Notes: generated by a model from the letters alone, not told the origin. A DNA stretch of 55,812 nucleotides from Clostridia bacterium (GCA_030533005.1 JAUNJX010000009.1:1-55812); one strand, 5' to 3'. Numbered from the stretch's first letter, positions 9,323 through 19,167 are shown. Numbers and translations: made by a program.

Positions 9323-12300
9323 AGTGCCACGCTCTCGCCCGTGTGCAAAAGGTGGATGTACTTTTCCTTCACGGGCTCTCCCGTCAAGGCAGTCAGGGCG
9401 TCTGCATAGATGTCCAGCTGCCTTTTGTGTCGCGCGGCCACCTCATGCGCCTTGCCCGGCGGCACAAAATCCGTCTTATAATCGATGATGACCCATGCGC
9501 CGTTCTCCCTAAAGCAGCAGTCGATCACGCCCTGTAAGAGCATGGGCTCGTCCGTATCGGCGCTAAGCGCCTTGCGGGCGGACACGCGGTAGTTAAAGCC
9601 GCGCTCCCGCTCCACACGCTCGGAAGCGCAAAGGCGCCTGCCCAAATCCGACGAAAAAAACGCCACGACGGGGCTTACGCGCACCGCATCCGCCTGCATG
9701 CGGCTCATGCGCCCGTTTGCGACCAGCGTTTCCATGCAAGCCTTCACGCTTTGCGCCGTGTGCGGCGCAAGCGGGATCAGCTCCATCAAAAGATGCGCGG
9801 CCGTCCCGCGATCCGCCGCGTCCAACGGGCGCTTGGCCGCAATAAAATCGGGATACGCCCGCATGCCCGGCATGTTGCCGATCAGCTCGCTTACGCTGAT
9901 CTTGCCGGGTATTTCGGTATCCGCCTTATAGGGATAACGCCATGCAAAGCGCTCGTCCCAAAGAGACGTGTCCGCATGCGACGCTTCGCGCGCAAAATCC
10001 GCGTAGGCCGCCTTGGAGGGCTGCGTGCCGGCGCCCACCCCCACATGCGCCTCCACCCGCATATGCGCTTCACCCCCCAAGGGCTGCAAGCCCGCAAAAA
10101 CGCGCAGCGGATCGCCGTCCGGCATGTCGAGTATGGTATAGAGAACCCAGTCGCTCTCCCGCTGCGCGCTCGCGTAACGGTGTGGCGTCAGGGGCTTGCT
10201 GTGGCGCTGTACGCAAGCCGAGATATCCTTTTCCGACACCAGCAATATAAGCCTTTCCCGCGCGCGCGTCATGGCGACATAGAGTATGCGAAGCTCCTCC
10301 TCCAGCCCAGCCGCGTCGTTCGCGTCCAGAATGGCGTTTCGCGCGAGCGTATCGTAGCGCACGTTCCCCGCGCGGTACCGAAGCCCCAGCCCCAGCCCAT
10401 CATGCAGCGCCACGTCCTGCCTGCGCTCCTGCCGGTTGAATTTCTTGGACAGACCCGTCAAGATCACCACGGGGAATTCAAGCCCCTTGCTCTTGTGCGT
10501 GGACAATAAGCGCACCACGTCCGCCCCCAGCACGGTGGAGGCGCCTACGCGGTCTGTGGTCTTGATGCGATCCATAAAGGCGAGAAAGCCGGAAAGGGAA
10601 CGCGCCTCCTCCTGCTCATAGACCTTCGCCCGGCCGATCAGCGCGTCAAGGTTGGCCTTTCGTATCCGTCCGCCGGGGAGCGCTGCGCAATACGCGGCAT
10701 ACCCCGTCGTATCCATGAGTGTAGCGCACAGTCCCGCCACGCGCACAAGGCGCGCTTCCATGTGCCAAGCGTCCAACTTGTCTAAAAAGCCCTGCGCCTT
10801 TTTGCCCAAAGCCCCGCCCTTTTCCGCGGCCAAGCTTAACAGCTCCACCCACAAAGCCTCCGCGTCCAGCAGCCGAAGCTCGCCCAGCTCCTCATCCGAA
10901 AATCCTCCCATCATGGAGCGCATCACGCTCAAGAGCGGAATATCCTGCCTGCGGTTGTCGATCACGCGCAGGAGATTTAAGAACACCTGCACCTCCACCG
11001 CGTCAAAATAGCCGCCCGTCAGCTCCGCGTAAGCGGGTATGCCCTCCAGCGCCAGCAGCTGCGTCATGCGCTCCGCCACGGCGCGGGGCGACCGGTGCAG
11101 CACGGCAAAATCCCCGTAGGTATACGGGCGCGACTTGCCCGTCCTGGGATCGGTATAGGTTTCATCCCGCATGATGCTTCGTATGCGGCGGGCGGCGAAT
11201 ACGGCCTCCGCCTCGGCGCTTTCCCAGTCGTCCTCCCCATCGCACTGGAGCATGTGCAGCTCCACGCCGCCTATGGCCGCATCCGTTCTCCCCTTGACGA
11301 GCGCCGCTCTTTCATCATAGTCGATGCCGCCGAAATCCCGCGTCATGGCGCGGGAAAACAGCGCGTTCACCGCGCCGATCACAGCGGGCGTGCTTCTAAA
11401 ATTGCGGTTGAGGTCGATCACGCTCCCGCAAAAGCTTTGGGGCGCATGATATTTCTCCATAAAAAGCGTAGGGTCTGCCTGCCGGAAGCGGTAGATGGAC
11501 TGCTTGACGTCCCCCACGAGGAATAGGTTGTCCTCCCCCCGCACGGCGTCCAGTATCGCTTCCTGCACGCGGTTGGAATCCTGATATTCGTCCACCAGCA
11601 CATACTTGAACTTGCGCCTGTATTCGGCGCGGATATCCGGCATTTGCAAAAGGCGCAGCGCCATATGCTCCATGTCGCCGTAATCGATCAAACCCCGCGC
11701 GCGCTTCTTTTCCCCATAGCGCGCGTCCAGCTCGCGCAGGCTTTCAAAAAGCGTCTGTACCTGCGGCGCGATCAAGCGCATGCGCGCGGCCTCCTCGCCG
11801 ACAGGCCGCGAAAAGGTCTTTGCCTGCGCCTTGACGCAATCCTTCACCGCGTCGCGCGCCTCCTTAAGGAATGCCTTCTTTTCCTCCTCCGTCCCCCGCG
11901 GAAAGCCCTTCAGCGTTGCAAACGTCATGCCCGCAAGACTGTTTACATAGTCCGTATAGGTATTGGCAAGCAGCGCGGGGCGCAAGCGCAAAAGCTCCTC
12001 GTCCGCAAACGAAGCCACGTCCGGAAACTCGTCCGATAGCGCGTCGCGGGCACATTGGTACAGCGAAAGCGCCGCTTTCAACGCGGTCTTGGCGCGCGCT
12101 ACATAGCTTTGCACCAACGGGGAGGTTGCAAAAGCGTCCTCGTCCATCCGATAGGGCGAAAGCGCGTTCGCCATCCACGCGTCCGGCTCGGGCTGCGCCT
12201 GCAAAAAGGCGTGCAGGGATAATAGCGCCGCCGACAGCTTGTTTTCGCCATCCATGGCGTCGCAAAGCGCGCGAAACGCGCTCTCCTCCACCCGGCTTTC

Positions 12301-12720
12301 CATCAGCTCGTCAAGCGCGTCCTCCAAGAGTACCGCAGACTGCGCCTCGTCCGCCACGCGAAAGGCGGGATCCAGCGCCGCCTCGTAGAAATGCCGGTGC
12401 AGCACCTGCAGGCAAAACGCGTGCAGGGTGGAAATGCTCGCGTCCTGCACCCGCTCCGCCGCGTCCCGCAAACGCTCCGCCTCATCAGGCGACGACTGCG
12501 CGGCGTTTAGCAGCGCCGTGACGACACGCTTTTTCATCTCCCCCGCCGCGGCCTTGGTAAACGTGACGACCAGTATGTGCTTCACGTCCGTGCCGCGCCG
12601 TATGCGCTCCACGATGCGCGCGGTGAGCACGGCGGTCTTGCCAGCGCCCGCCGCCGCCGCGACGAGGAGGTTGCCCTCTTTTTGAATAGCGTCAAGCTGT
12701 TGCGGCGTCCAATCAGGCAT
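9319..12720 (-). CDS. addA: ATP-dependent helicase/nuclease subunit A
   Basis: 1133 residues. With AddB it resects double-strand breaks and recognises Chi before RecA loading. It is a UvrD-like SF1A helicase: Walker A VAAAAGAGKTAVL (about 20-32), DEYQDSN Walker B, and motifs through STHKSKGLEFPVVIL and YVAMTRARERLILLV. The C-terminal RecB-family nuclease has VIIDYKTDFV. Length is near the family norm. The ATG overlaps the end of addB by eight bases. Confidence 0.97.
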   Translation of the reverse strand: MPDWTPQQLDAIQKEGNLLVAAAAGAGKTAVLTARIVERIRRGTDVKHILVVTFTKAAAGEMKKRVVTALLNAAQSSPDEAERLRDAAERVQDASISTLHAFCLQVLHRHFYEAALDPAFRVADEAQSAVLLEDALDELMESRVEESAFRALCDAMDGENKLSAALLSLHAFLQAQPEPDAWMANALSPYRMDEDAFATSPLVQSYVARAKTALKAALSLYQCARDALSDEFPDVASFADEELLRLRPALLANTYTDYVNSLAGMTFATLKGFPRGTEEEKKAFLKEARDAVKDCVKAQAKTFSRPVGEEAARMRLIAPQVQTLFESLRELDARYGEKKRARGLIDYGDMEHMALRLLQMPDIRAEYRRKFKYVLVDEYQDSNRVQEAILDAVRGEDNLFLVGDVKQSIYRFRQADPTLFMEKYHAPQSFCGSVIDLNRNFRSTPAVIGAVNALFSRAMTRDFGGIDYDERAALVKGRTDAAIGGVELHMLQCDGEDDWESAEAEAVFAARRIRSIMRDETYTDPRTGKSRPYTYGDFAVLHRSPRAVAERMTQLLALEGIPAYAELTGGYFDAVEVQVFLNLLRVIDNRRQDIPLLSVMRSMMGGFSDEELGELRLLDAEALWVELLSLAAEKGGALGKKAQGFLDKLDAWHMEARLVRVAGLCATLMDTTGYAAYCAALPGGRIRKANLDALIGRAKVYEQEEARSLSGFLAFMDRIKTTDRVGASTVLGADVVRLLSTHKSKGLEFPVVILTGLSKKFNRQERRQDVALHDGLGLGLRYRAGNVRYDTLARNAILDANDAAGLEEELRILYVAMTRARERLILLVSEKDISACVQRHSKPLTPHRYASAQRESDWVLYTILDMPDGDPLRVFAGLQPLGGEAHMRVEAHVGVGAGTQPSKAAYADFAREASHADTSLWDERFAWRYPYKADTEIPGKISVSELIGNMPGMRAYPDFIAAKRPLDAADRGTAAHLLMELIPLAPHTAQSVKACMETLVANGRMSRMQADAVRVSPVVAFFSSDLGRRLCASERVERERGFNYRVSARKALSADTDEPMLLQGVIDCCFRENGAWVIIDYKTDFVPPGKAHEVAARHKRQLDIYADALTALTGEPVKEKYIHLLHTGESVAL

Positions 12721-15700
12721 CTGTTTTCTCCATAAATTCCCTGTCGTTCATGCTTTCTATGTTGTTGCAGCGGCTGTTGGGCAGCTTTCTGTCAAACCCG
12801 CAGACGCTCGCGTAATCGCAATACTGGCACGCCGTACGCCCGCCTGCGCGCCGGCGGGCGGGCAGGGCAGCCGCGTCGCCCGAAAGCAGGCGCGATGCGG
12901 TGTCCCGGCTCATCTTATCCGCGTGCGCCATAACCCGCCGCATAACGCCCGCATCCACGCGGCCGCTGCGCGGGGGCAGTATGCCCGCGCCCTCCTCGTC
13001 CGTCGCCCGCTCCACGCGCTCGTCGCTAAGCGTGATGCCGCGCAGGCGCAGCGCCTTTAACAGCGTTTCCTCCAGCGGCTCCCCTTCGTCAACGCAGGGA
13101 TCCTGCACCGGCATGTAGTAGATGCCCGCCGCCACCGCCGAATCCAGCGCCACCGCCGCTGCAATATATAAAGGAAGCTGTAGCTTCAGGCCATAGTACA
13201 CATCCGCAAAATCAAAGTCCGCGCCGCCTGTTTTATAGTCGATCACGCGGTAATAGCGGGTATCCTTCTCCGCAAAATCATCCAGCCTGTCGATGCGCCC
13301 GCTCAACGCGTAATCACCGTCAGCCAAGTGCAGGATGATCGCGGGCAGCGTGCCGCCGCGCCCAAAGCTCACCTCCGTGCCCGTGATGTGAAACGCGCCC
13401 GCCGCAAGCTGGCGCTTGAGCGCCCACGCCGTCGCGCGCACCCGCTGCACGAGCCGCCGCCCCATCGCGCGGGCACGGGCGCTGTCGTTGAGCGCGCCGC
13501 CGTTGTGCGTTGCAATGATATCCGGCAAAACGGTATCGAGCAGCGCCTCTATATCCTCACGCATCATGGACTTTACGTCCGCGCCGCACCGTAAAAGCCT
13601 ATCCATAAAGGCCGATAGCGCTTCGTGGCAAAACGCGCCCGCATCCACGGGACGTTCGCCGTACTCCTGCCGCGTTTGCGCGCGCAGGCCGTAGCGCGCG
13701 TAATGCTTGAAGGGGCAGGCGTTGAAGGTTTCCAAGCGCGACGCGCTGCCGTTGCGCCCGTACAGCTTTCCCGCAAGCGATTGACTTAGCCTTGCCTTGG
13801 TGTTCTCGTGATACAGCGCCTCCTCAAGCGCCGCAAGCCGCGCGCTGTAGCGCGGATCACGGCTGTACCACGCATACAGGCGCGCGTCCGGCAAAACGCC
13901 CTCGTCCGCAAACGCGCGAAGCGCGAAGCTAAGGCGCATAAAGCCGCCCTCCGCATCCACAGGGTCGCTTTGCCCCAAAGACGTCTGCACCCGGAGGGAG
14001 GGGAATATCTCCCGTATGCGATCCACGAGCGGCGAGGGCACAGCCTCCTCCGCGCTGCAATAGGAGATATAAAGCTTCTCCTTGGGCTTGGTGATGGCTA
14101 AATACGCGTCCATGCGGGCGGTTACGGCATGCGTCGCGGAATCGTCCCATGTGCGAAGCCCCGCCGAAGCAAGACGGCTTAGCTCCTCATCATCGATCAG
14201 TCCGTCGTCCCGCACGCTCTGCGGGAGCGTCCCCTCCATGGCGCCCAGGAGGAACAGCACCTTCACGCTGCGGGCGCGGGTGCGGTCGATACTGCCAAAG
14301 AGAAGCTGATCCGCCGTAGAGGGTATGGCGCCCGCCTCATACGCCGCCACACCTTCTTCAAAGAGGGACAAAAACGACTGTGTGGTGATGGGCGCGTCCC
14401 CCATGATGGCGTGCATCTGGGAAAACAGCTCCATCACGATCCCATACACCTGTCGGTTCTCGTCCCGAAGACCCAGCCGCCCTTCATTCAGCAGCGTTTC
14501 GCATAAAGCCTCTATCGCCTCGCGCACGCCCAGCGCGTCCATGTAGGCATAGAGCGCCTCGGTTTTTTCCGCAGTTGTGACAGCCGCATGAAGCGCGTCC
14601 CGCAGCGCCGATAGCGGCTCCATCAGCGCCTGCCGCGCGCGTTCAGCGCCGTCCGGCACATCGCCGCGCGCAAAGGGGTGCAAAAACGCGTTGCCCCGCA
14701 CGCCGTAACGGCGCGCGTAATTTTCAAATATCTCGATATCCTCGCGGCTCACGCCGGAAAGCATGGTTTTCGCAAGCTCGACGACGTCCCTTTGCAAAAA
14801 GCCATTGACGACGCAGCGCAGCGCTTCCGTCAGCAGCCTTGGCAGGCCGTAGCCCGAAAGCGGGTGCTTGGCGTCAGTAAAATAGGGGATGCTCCTTTGC
14901 TGTAACGCCCGCTGCACGGCCTCCGCGTAGCCGGGCAGATCGCAGGCGACCACCGCCATATCCCGGTAACGGTATCCTGCCGCAGCCATGCGCTGCACGG
15001 CGTCCGCAGCAGCCGCCGCCTCGGCATTGACGTCCGTGGCAACATAGACCGTAATATCCTCCGTTTCACCCGTAAAAGGATGAAAGGGATTGGCAAACGC
15101 CTCGTGCTCAAGATGCGCGATCGCGGCGGAGGCGTAGCGCACCTCCCCCCACGGCGCGTTCTTTTGCGGCAGCGTAAGCGTATCCACGCCGCACCCGTGC
15201 GCGCGCGCCATATCCATCAGCCGCCCGCAGGCGCGCATTTCATTGGCGAACACGCGCTTGTCCCGGCAACCGGGCGCGGTATCCGCCCGTATGCAAAAGG
15301 TGAGGGAGGCGGCGCAGTCCATCATCGCCTCCACAATGCCGTTGATCTGCTCCGCCCAGATATCGCAGTTGTCGATCAGCACCGCCTGCCCCTGCAAAAA
15401 GGACGTGGGAATATGCCGCGCCGCCGCCCCCAGCGCGTCCTCCGGACGGATGTATTGGCTGGAAAGCAGCGCCTCGCTCTTTTCATACAGCAGCGACAGA
15501 TCCCTAAGCTTGCGCCCCAAGGGATCGTCCGGCAGCTTATCCGCCACCGCCTTTACGTCCCCGGGCGAAAGGTCGCAGCGCTTATAGAGGGAGAACATCT
15601 GGTCGCACTGCGCGCAAAAGCCCGAAGCGTCGCACACGCCGCCAAATGCGGAAAGTTTGTTCCGGCAGGCGTCTACAGCCCTTCGCACCATCATGCGCCG

Positions 15701-15964
15701 CCCCTGGGGGCAAAGGAAGGCGGTGCGCTCCCCCGCCTGCTCCAGCAGCCTTTGGGCAAGCGATGAGAAGGAATACACATCCACGTTCAAAAGGCCGCCC
15801 GGCAGCTTTTCGGAAAGCTCCCGCTCGGCCTCAAAGGTGAACTGCTCGGGCACGATCAAGGCGCACGCCTGCCCCGCGTCGCAAAGTGCTGCGATGCGGT
15901 AGCGCAGGTATCTGCTTTTGCCCGACCCTGCCCGGCCTATGACAAAGGTGACGGTTGCGGCCAT
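12713..15964 (-). CDS. addB: ATP-dependent helicase/nuclease subunit B
   Basis: 1083 residues. The N terminus has a Walker A motif, VIGRAGSGKSRYL. The C-terminal nuclease has RVIDYKTGGADF. Four cysteines, one in NACPFKHY and three in CQYCDYASVC near the C terminus, match the AddB [4Fe-4S] cluster that pins the nuclease domain. It lies upstream of addA as in Bacillus and is preceded by thpR after an 18-base gap, so the three genes are probably one transcript. Confidence 0.97.
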   Translation of the reverse strand: MAATVTFVIGRAGSGKSRYLRYRIAALCDAGQACALIVPEQFTFEAERELSEKLPGGLLNVDVYSFSSLAQRLLEQAGERTAFLCPQGRRMMVRRAVDACRNKLSAFGGVCDASGFCAQCDQMFSLYKRCDLSPGDVKAVADKLPDDPLGRKLRDLSLLYEKSEALLSSQYIRPEDALGAAARHIPTSFLQGQAVLIDNCDIWAEQINGIVEAMMDCAASLTFCIRADTAPGCRDKRVFANEMRACGRLMDMARAHGCGVDTLTLPQKNAPWGEVRYASAAIAHLEHEAFANPFHPFTGETEDITVYVATDVNAEAAAAADAVQRMAAAGYRYRDMAVVACDLPGYAEAVQRALQQRSIPYFTDAKHPLSGYGLPRLLTEALRCVVNGFLQRDVVELAKTMLSGVSREDIEIFENYARRYGVRGNAFLHPFARGDVPDGAERARQALMEPLSALRDALHAAVTTAEKTEALYAYMDALGVREAIEALCETLLNEGRLGLRDENRQVYGIVMELFSQMHAIMGDAPITTQSFLSLFEEGVAAYEAGAIPSTADQLLFGSIDRTRARSVKVLFLLGAMEGTLPQSVRDDGLIDDEELSRLASAGLRTWDDSATHAVTARMDAYLAITKPKEKLYISYCSAEEAVPSPLVDRIREIFPSLRVQTSLGQSDPVDAEGGFMRLSFALRAFADEGVLPDARLYAWYSRDPRYSARLAALEEALYHENTKARLSQSLAGKLYGRNGSASRLETFNACPFKHYARYGLRAQTRQEYGERPVDAGAFCHEALSAFMDRLLRCGADVKSMMREDIEALLDTVLPDIIATHNGGALNDSARARAMGRRLVQRVRATAWALKRQLAAGAFHITGTEVSFGRGGTLPAIILHLADGDYALSGRIDRLDDFAEKDTRYYRVIDYKTGGADFDFADVYYGLKLQLPLYIAAAVALDSAVAAGIYYMPVQDPCVDEGEPLEETLLKALRLRGITLSDERVERATDEEGAGILPPRSGRVDAGVMRRVMAHADKMSRDTASRLLSGDAAALPARRRAGGRTACQYCDYASVCGFDRKLPNSRCNNIESMNDREFMEKTDA

Positions 15965-15982
15965 AGCGCCCCTCCGCTTCCT

Positions 15983-16516
15983 CTAAAATCGCTGGGTGTG
16001 CACCGGCGTATACACCATGCGTCCCTGTTCCCGCGTGCTTTCAAAAAGAACGATGCTCTCCGCCCGCAGCGAGGAAAGCATGGGCGTTTTTTGTATCTGC
16101 GCCACGACGCTCCCGTCGCATACCACGCCGCGTCCCAGCGTGATATGCGGCACATACCGCTTGTGATCGCGCGAAAAGCCCTGATCGTACAGGGCGGATT
16201 CGAGGGATTCATGCAGGGCGTTGAGCTCGTCCAAGTCGCCCGCGACCTTGAGCATAGTCGTGTGGCCGTCCTCGCGGTCAAACGCGTCTATCCCCGCAAG
16301 ATGCAGATTGAAGGGGCGAATACCCCGCACCGCCTCCTGCATGGCCGTAACAGCGCCGGGCAGATCCTTGCTCTCGCCTATAAAGTGCAGGGTGATGTGG
16401 AAATTGTCCCCCGGCACGAAGCGCCCTGCCGTGCTGGCCTTGCGCAGCGTTTGCTGGATGGACGCGATCTCCTTTTTGAAGGAGCGCGGCAGGGGAATGG
16501 CGATAAAAAGCCGCAT
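15983..16516 (-). CDS. thpR: RNA 2',3'-cyclic phosphodiesterase (2H phosphoesterase family)
   Basis: 177 residues from the ATG at 16516, which follows GAGAGGAG. A longer reading from 16546 lacks family similarity. Both catalytic HxT motifs of the 2H family are present: FHITLHFIG (about 45) and PHITLGRG (about 125). Family members hydrolyse 2',3'-cyclic phosphates or ligate tRNA halves in vitro; the physiological role is unclear. Confidence 0.92.
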   Translation of the reverse strand: MRLFIAIPLPRSFKKEIASIQQTLRKASTAGRFVPGDNFHITLHFIGESKDLPGAVTAMQEAVRGIRPFNLHLAGIDAFDREDGHTTMLKVAGDLDELNALHESLESALYDQGFSRDHKRYVPHITLGRGVVCDGSVVAQIQKTPMLSSLRAESIVLFESTREQGRMVYTPVHTQRF

Positions 16517-16576
16517 ATGCGCTTCTCCTCTCGATTGGCTTATCACTTATTTTATTATACCACAAAGCGGCAACGC

Positions 16577-16599
16577 AAAAAAGGCGCTGCCGCGCCTTT
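16577..16599 (-). terminator. Terminator after the lipoprotein gene
   Basis: Minus strand: AAAGGCGC, a four-base loop, GCGCCTTT, then a T run overlapping the stem end (six T in total). It separates the lipoprotein gene from thpR-addBA. Confidence 0.8.
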
Positions 16600-16621
16600 A
16601 CTGCAAGAGGATTATGCGTAT

Positions 16622-17140
16622 TTACGCCGCGGGCGTTGCTTCCGCCGCGTCGCCTATCGCGCCGCCCGCCGTGTTGGCGCCTGCGTCGCCCGTTTGCCCC
16701 GCGCTGCCCTCCGTGCCCGCAACATAGGGCGATATCTGGCCGTTTGCGTCCACATAGACCTCGGTGGTGTCCGCCACGCCGTCCATCATCACATGGTATA
16801 CCTGATTACCCGCGTGCGTAGCATAGGTGATGGATTTGATCGTGGCGTTGGGATACTTCTTCTGGATGGCGTTCACCACGTCCGGCGCATCCGTCTGTTC
16901 CACGGTTTTTCCCTCCACAAAGCCGGCGATCCCGCCGATCAGCGCGCCGCCGTTCATCCCCGGCGACGCATCCGGCACAGCCGCCGACGCGTCGGGCGCG
17001 GCGCTGGGCATGGATTCGATCACATCCGCCGTGGCGGCAGGCGTAAGCGGGGTGGGTACGGGTTCCGCCGTCCTAGAGCAGCCTATGCACAGGCACGCGA
17101 GCAGAACCGCCAACATGATAGTAAAGCTTTTTCTCATCAT
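16622..17140 (-). CDS. Small secreted lipoprotein of unknown function
   Basis: 172 residues. A lipoprotein signal peptide ends in LACLCIGCS, with the Cys at about residue 21. A Pro/Ala/Ser-rich tether follows. Residues ~85-135 form a compact region (KKYPNATIKSITYATHAGNQVYHVMMDGVADTTEVYVDANGQISPY) that resembles the PepSY-like fold found in small secreted proteins of Firmicutes. The tail is Gly/Ala-rich. I do not recognise a specific family. The ATG at 17137 is the better-spaced start for the AGGAGG site; 17140 is also possible. Confidence 0.75.
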   Translation of the reverse strand: MMRKSFTIMLAVLLACLCIGCSRTAEPVPTPLTPAATADVIESMPSAAPDASAAVPDASPGMNGGALIGGIAGFVEGKTVEQTDAPDVVNAIQKKYPNATIKSITYATHAGNQVYHVMMDGVADTTEVYVDANGQISPYVAGTEGSAGQTGDAGANTAGGAIGDAAEATPAA

Positions 17141-17147
17141 TTGCCTC

Positions 17148-17165
17148 CTATGGGTTTTCCCATAG
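17148..17165 (-). repeat. Perfect hairpin abutting the ribosome binding site of the lipoprotein gene
   Basis: CTATGGG and CCCATAG pair perfectly (7 bp) around a four-base loop. On the minus strand the 3' arm ends in CCCATAG, whose last two bases are also the first bases of the AGGAGG Shine-Dalgarno. It could be a promoter-proximal operator or an RNA hairpin that limits ribosome access. Confidence 0.55.
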
Positions 17166-17267
17166 TATGCCCGTATGAGAAGCGCTTATACCGCCCGTAA
17201 GCCCTGTCCCTATCTTCGCCGTTTTTCGTTTGCCGCCGCGCCGATATTTCCCGGGAAATCAAACCGT

Positions 17268-18077
17268 TTATTTGTGGTCGCAGTCCCGCAGGTGCTTGGC
17301 GGTGCTGCCCTTTTTGACCTTCATGATCTCCGCCATGACGGCAAGGGCGATCTCCTCCGGCGTTTCGCTGCCGATATCGAGGCCGATGGGCGTATAAACG
17401 CTGTCAAGCTGCTCTTGCGTAAAGCCCTTTTCTAAAAGACCCGCAAAAAGCGTCCCTACCTTGCGCTTGCTGCCCACCATGCCGACATAGGACGCGTTTT
17501 TGCCCAGCGCCGCTTCCAGCGCCTCCCCGTCGTGGGCGTGGCCGAAGGTGGCGATGACAAAGCAGCACCCGTCCGGCACGTTTAGCTCCTTCACGCCCTG
17601 ATAGAAATCCTCCACATGCACAAAGACGTCAGCAAGGTCGATCTTGTCCTGTATGTATTCGTCAGGGCGCGTATCCACCAGCGTCACATCATATCCGCAA
17701 AACTGCGCAAGCTGAATGAGCGCGCCGCCCACATGCCCCGCGCCGCACATGACAAGCTGGGGCTTGACGCGATAGACCTCGATGAACACCGTGACGTTGC
17801 CGCCGCAGGACATGCCGATACCCGTGCCCTCCTCCAGCAGCGTATATTCCTTACAGGCGTTGCCGCCCTGCGCGATGCAGCTCACCGCATCCGCCGTCGC
17901 CAGGCGCTCCACGCGCCCGCCGCCCACCGTACCCACGGTCTTGCCGTCTGCAAACACCAACATCTTGCCGCTTTCCCGGGGCGTGGAGCCCTCCGCCTTG
18001 ATGATGGTAACGACGGCGTAATTCCTTTTGCTTTTCCCCGCCTTGAGCTGTTCGATCAATATATCCTGCTGCGTCAT
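17268..18077 (-). CDS. XdhC/CoxI-family molybdenum hydroxylase maturation protein
   Basis: 269 residues from the ATG at 18077, preceded by GGAGGA. The N-terminal XdhC/CoxI domain has IKAEGSTPRESGKMLV and TVGGGRVE. The C-terminal Rossmann-like domain starts with VMCGAGHVGGALIQLAQ and includes FVIATFGHAHDGEALEAAL. Family members bind molybdenum cofactor and help sulfurate and insert it into xanthine dehydrogenase-type enzymes. The divergent partner is a MocA-ModE fusion, which supports a role in Mo-cofactor handling. No Mo-hydroxylase subunit is visible in the window. Confidence 0.9.
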   Translation of the reverse strand: MTQQDILIEQLKAGKSKRNYAVVTIIKAEGSTPRESGKMLVFADGKTVGTVGGGRVERLATADAVSCIAQGGNACKEYTLLEEGTGIGMSCGGNVTVFIEVYRVKPQLVMCGAGHVGGALIQLAQFCGYDVTLVDTRPDEYIQDKIDLADVFVHVEDFYQGVKELNVPDGCCFVIATFGHAHDGEALEAALGKNASYVGMVGSKRKVGTLFAGLLEKGFTQEQLDSVYTPIGLDIGSETPEEIALAVMAEIMKVKKGSTAKHLRDCDHK

Positions 18078-18111
18078 CGATTTGTCCTCCCGCGTTCGTT
18101 TTGTTTGCTTG

Positions 18112-18140
18112 ATTATACCATAGCGCATTGCCGGAAACAA
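18112..18140 (-). promoter_or_regulatory. Promoter of xdhC
   Basis: Minus strand TTGTTT (18135-18140), 17 bases, TATAAT (18112-18117). The perfect -10 lies 35 bases before the xdhC ATG. Confidence 0.65.
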
Positions 18141-18141
18141 C

Positions 18142-18167
18142 GCGAATTGCTTTTGCGCGCAATTCGC
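18142..18167. promoter_or_regulatory. Operator-like dyad between divergent promoters
   Basis: GCGAATTGC (18142-18150) and GCAATTCGC (18159-18167) form a perfect 9-bp inverted repeat with an 8-base spacer. It sits just upstream of the xdhC -35 and directly abuts the mocA-modE -35. The arm and spacer lengths resemble ModE-type operators, although the bases differ from the E. coli consensus. The ModE-like domain encoded downstream is a plausible ligand. Confidence 0.6.
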
Positions 18168-18169
18168 TA

Positions 18170-18199
18170 TTGACAGCCATGCGGCCGCGACTTTACTAT
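18170..18199 (+). promoter_or_regulatory. Promoter of the mocA-modE fusion gene
   Basis: Plus strand TTGACA (18170-18175), 18 bases, TACTAT (18194-18199). The -35 is a perfect consensus. Confidence 0.55.
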
Positions 18200-18240
18200 T
18201 ATGGGTAAGCAAATCAAAAGAAAGCTGGTAAAAAAGGCAA

Positions 18241-19167
18241 ATGAAAATCGGCGCGGTCATCACGGCGGCAGGCATGTCCTCCCGCATGGGCGAATTCAAG
18301 CCTATGCTGCTCTTGGGCGCCATCAGCACAGCCCAGCGTATCGTATCGACGCTACAGCAAGCGGGCGCCGACCCCGTGGTGGTCATCACGGGCAATCAGG
18401 CGGAAACGCTGGAGCATCACCTTGCCAAGACCGGCGTGATCTTCCTGCGCAACGAAAGCTATGCGCACACGGACATGTTCGCCTCCGCCCGGCTGGGGCT
18501 TGCTTATCTCAAGGACAAATGCGACCGCGTGCTCTTTACCCCCGTGGACGTGCCGCTCTATACCGCCGACACCGTAAAGCGCCTGCTGCAAGCTGACGGC
18601 GACATGGTCGTGCCCGTATGCGCGGGTACGACGGGGCATCCCGTTTTATTTTCCGCCGCCGCCATCCAGCGTCTCCTTTGCTACACGGGCGACGAGGGGC
18701 TGCGGGGCGCCGTAAAGGAAGCGGGGCTCACGCCCGTTTCGATTGCGGTCAAGGACGCGGGCGTGCTCTACGACATGGATACGCCCACGGATTACGCACA
18801 GATGCTCGCCTATCACAACAATCAACTTTTGCGCCCGGTGCTGGACGTGCGCCTCTCGCGGGAGGCGGATTTTTTCGGCGCGAACACCGCGCGCTTTCTC
18901 TCCCTCATCGAGGAGACGCATTCCGTGCGCACCGCCTGCGAGCGCATGGGCATATCCTACAGCAAAGCGTGGATGCTGCTACACGATATCGAACGCAACT
19001 ACGGCGCGCCCGCGGTGCTAAGAAAGCGCGGCGGCAAGGCGGGCGGCGCCTCCGCCCTCACGGAGGAAGGAAGAAAGCTTCTGGATCGTTACACAAAATT
19101 CGACGCGGCATGCAAAGCTGCCGCCGCGTCGCTGTTTGAGGACTATTTCGGGGATAAAAATCTATAG
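18241..19167 (+). CDS. MocA-like nucleotidyltransferase fused to a ModE-type winged-helix domain
   Basis: 308 residues. Residues 1-195 are a GT-A fold NTP transferase: [17 protein letters not shown] is the nucleotide loop, and [10 protein letters not shown] and YDMDTPTDY carry metal-site acidic residues. This matches MocA/MobA enzymes that attach CMP or GMP to molybdopterin. Residues ~205-300 are a LysR/ModE-type HTH ([27 protein letters not shown]). The gene is divergent from xdhC, and the promoter region holds a dyad. The Shine-Dalgarno (AAAGG) is weak. The stop overlaps that of the convergent icd gene by six bases. Confidence 0.9.
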   Translation: MKIGAVITAAGMSSRMGEFKPMLLLGAISTAQRIVSTLQQAGADPVVVITGNQAETLEHHLAKTGVIFLRNESYAHTDMFASARLGLAYLKDKCDRVLFTPVDVPLYTADTVKRLLQADGDMVVPVCAGTTGHPVLFSAAAIQRLLCYTGDEGLRGAVKEAGLTPVSIAVKDAGVLYDMDTPTDYAQMLAYHNNQLLRPVLDVRLSREADFFGANTARFLSLIEETHSVRTACERMGISYSKAWMLLHDIERNYGAPAVLRKRGGKAGGASALTEEGRKLLDRYTKFDAACKAAAASLFEDYFGDKNL

